Below are positions 6,061-6,666 of a stretch of 6,666 nucleotides of DNA, in pieces. The stretch spans positions 1 through 6,666 of the forward strand of contig JBEKYH010000293.1 of NCBI GenBank assembly GCA_049511115.1, written 5' to 3'. Positions within the stretch are counted from its first letter, which is position 1, and each line of letters begins with the position of its first letter. Made by a program: the position numbers and the translations under genes. Source of the DNA: JBEKYH01 sp049511115. GTDB taxonomy: Bacteria > Planctomycetota > Phycisphaerae > Tepidisphaerales > Tepidisphaeraceae. Under the pieces are notes generated by a model. It made no database searches. It had not been told where the DNA came from and saw only the letters and a list, made by a program, of their open reading frames with translations.

Positions 6061-6632
6061 CATTCCGGCGTGATGCCGATGGCCAGGACCGGGCATCCGC
6101 CGGCACCACCGCCGTCGATCTTCGGCAGCAGTTTATCCCAATACGTGGTTGACTTCCCGTATTTCGACCCGATGCCGAGCGGCATGAAGACTTCCTGGAG
6201 TTCCCACACTCGCGTGATGATGACGCCCACCGAGACCACGCGAAGCTGGTGCAGCAGACGAAAGTTGTTCAAGTCCCGGTCGTAAAATTCTGTCTTGTTG
6301 TTCCACTCGACTTCGATGGCGACGCCAGCCTTGAAGTTGTCGATCCGATGCGTCGGCACTTCGATTTCCGCACCATCCACTCGGATACGGATGTCGAACT
6401 GGTGTTCTGCCCAGCCGCGTTTGTTCAAATACCCATCAAGCTGCTGCGGGATTTGTGACCGGCCGCCGCCGCCGACAATGACCGCGCTCTTTTTGAGTCG
6501 GAAGTCGCGCAGACAACCCAGCAAATCCGACCATTGTTCCCAGAAATCCTGTGACAGAACTGCAATTGCGTGGTTCCATTCTTTGAACCGATACCGCCTT
6601 GACAGGTCCTCCGGGATAGGCCCGTTCCTCAT
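6042..6632 (-). CDS. BglII-like type II restriction endonuclease
   Basis: The 196-residue product belongs to the BglII restriction endonuclease family. The active-site segment HRIDNFKAGVAIEVEW (95-110) supplies D98, E107 and E109. The spacing (9 and 2 residues) is the same as D84/E93/Q95 of BglII and D119/E128/Q130 of BstYI, with Glu in place of Gln. Other family stretches are RYRFKEWNHA (13-22), NNKTEFYDRDLNNFRLLH (111-128), SVGVIITR (134-141) and KIDGGGAGGCPVLAIG (171-186). The active site looks intact. ATG 6632 gives a family-like N-terminus, but it has no clear Shine-Dalgarno sequence and the frame stays open to the window edge, so a longer product is possible. It is convergent with the MT-A70 methyltransferase and overlaps it by 19 bp. 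Together they should form a type II restriction-modification pair, probably recognising a palindrome, though the site is unknown. Confidence 0.88.
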   Translation of the reverse strand: MRNGPIPEDLSRRYRFKEWNHAIAVLSQDFWEQWSDLLGCLRDFRLKKSAVIVGGGGRSQIPQQLDGYLNKRGWAEHQFDIRIRVDGAEIEVPTHRIDNFKAGVAIEVEWNNKTEFYDRDLNNFRLLHQLRVVSVGVIITRVWELQEVFMPLGIGSKYGKSTTYWDKLLPKIDGGGAGGCPVLAIGITPECYDANT

Positions 6633-6666
6633 GCGTTGAGATAAGACCAGAAATTGGATCTGGGGT

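Overview
The window is bacterial, dense with genes and mostly GC-rich (about 60-63% in hand-sampled cysN sequence; nearer 52% in a sample of the gene after it). It looks like a chromosomal piece from an environmental bacterium. The fused CysN-CysC protein, an SPFH protein with a GYF tail and the GAGGCGCA-type intergenic dyad remind me of Planctomycetota or similar lineages, but this assignment is an impression and was not tested.

Left part (about 203-4646, plus strand): an SPFH/Band-7 protein with a C-terminal GYF_2 domain is followed after 15 bp by cysD (sulfate adenylyltransferase subunit 2). Then comes a 499-bp gap and a fused cysN-cysC gene. CysD and CysN together make adenosine 5'-phosphosulfate (APS) from sulfate and ATP, and the CysC domain should phosphorylate APS to PAPS. 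In this CysC domain the Walker-A Ser/Thr and the conserved acidic motif are substituted, so the kinase step may be lost. The cysD-cysNC gap is unusual for genes that normally touch. It holds a long imperfect inverted repeat built partly from 8-nt GAGGCRCA units, and a minus-strand 69-aa reading frame whose second half resembles the tail of MazE/AbrB-type antitoxins.

Right part (4678-6632): a restriction-modification island. A MT-A70 family adenine methyltransferase on the plus strand lies between two minus-strand nucleases of the BglII/BstYI superfamily. The right-hand nuclease (BglII-like) overlaps the methyltransferase tail to tail and keeps the D-x8-E-x-E active site (D98, E107, E109). The left-hand nuclease (BstYI-like) is divergently placed, is nearly as long as BstYI and aligns with it from end to end. 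Its active-site Asp and Glu are replaced by Ser and Gly at exactly the equivalent positions, while the Gln is kept. It is therefore probably a catalytically dead paralogue kept, or recently left, beside an active system. A 159-bp divergent control region separates it from the methyltransferase and contains weak promoter candidates, a dyad, and a small hairpin that would sequester the nuclease ribosome-binding site.

I found no rRNA, tRNA, CRISPR array, transposase or integrase.
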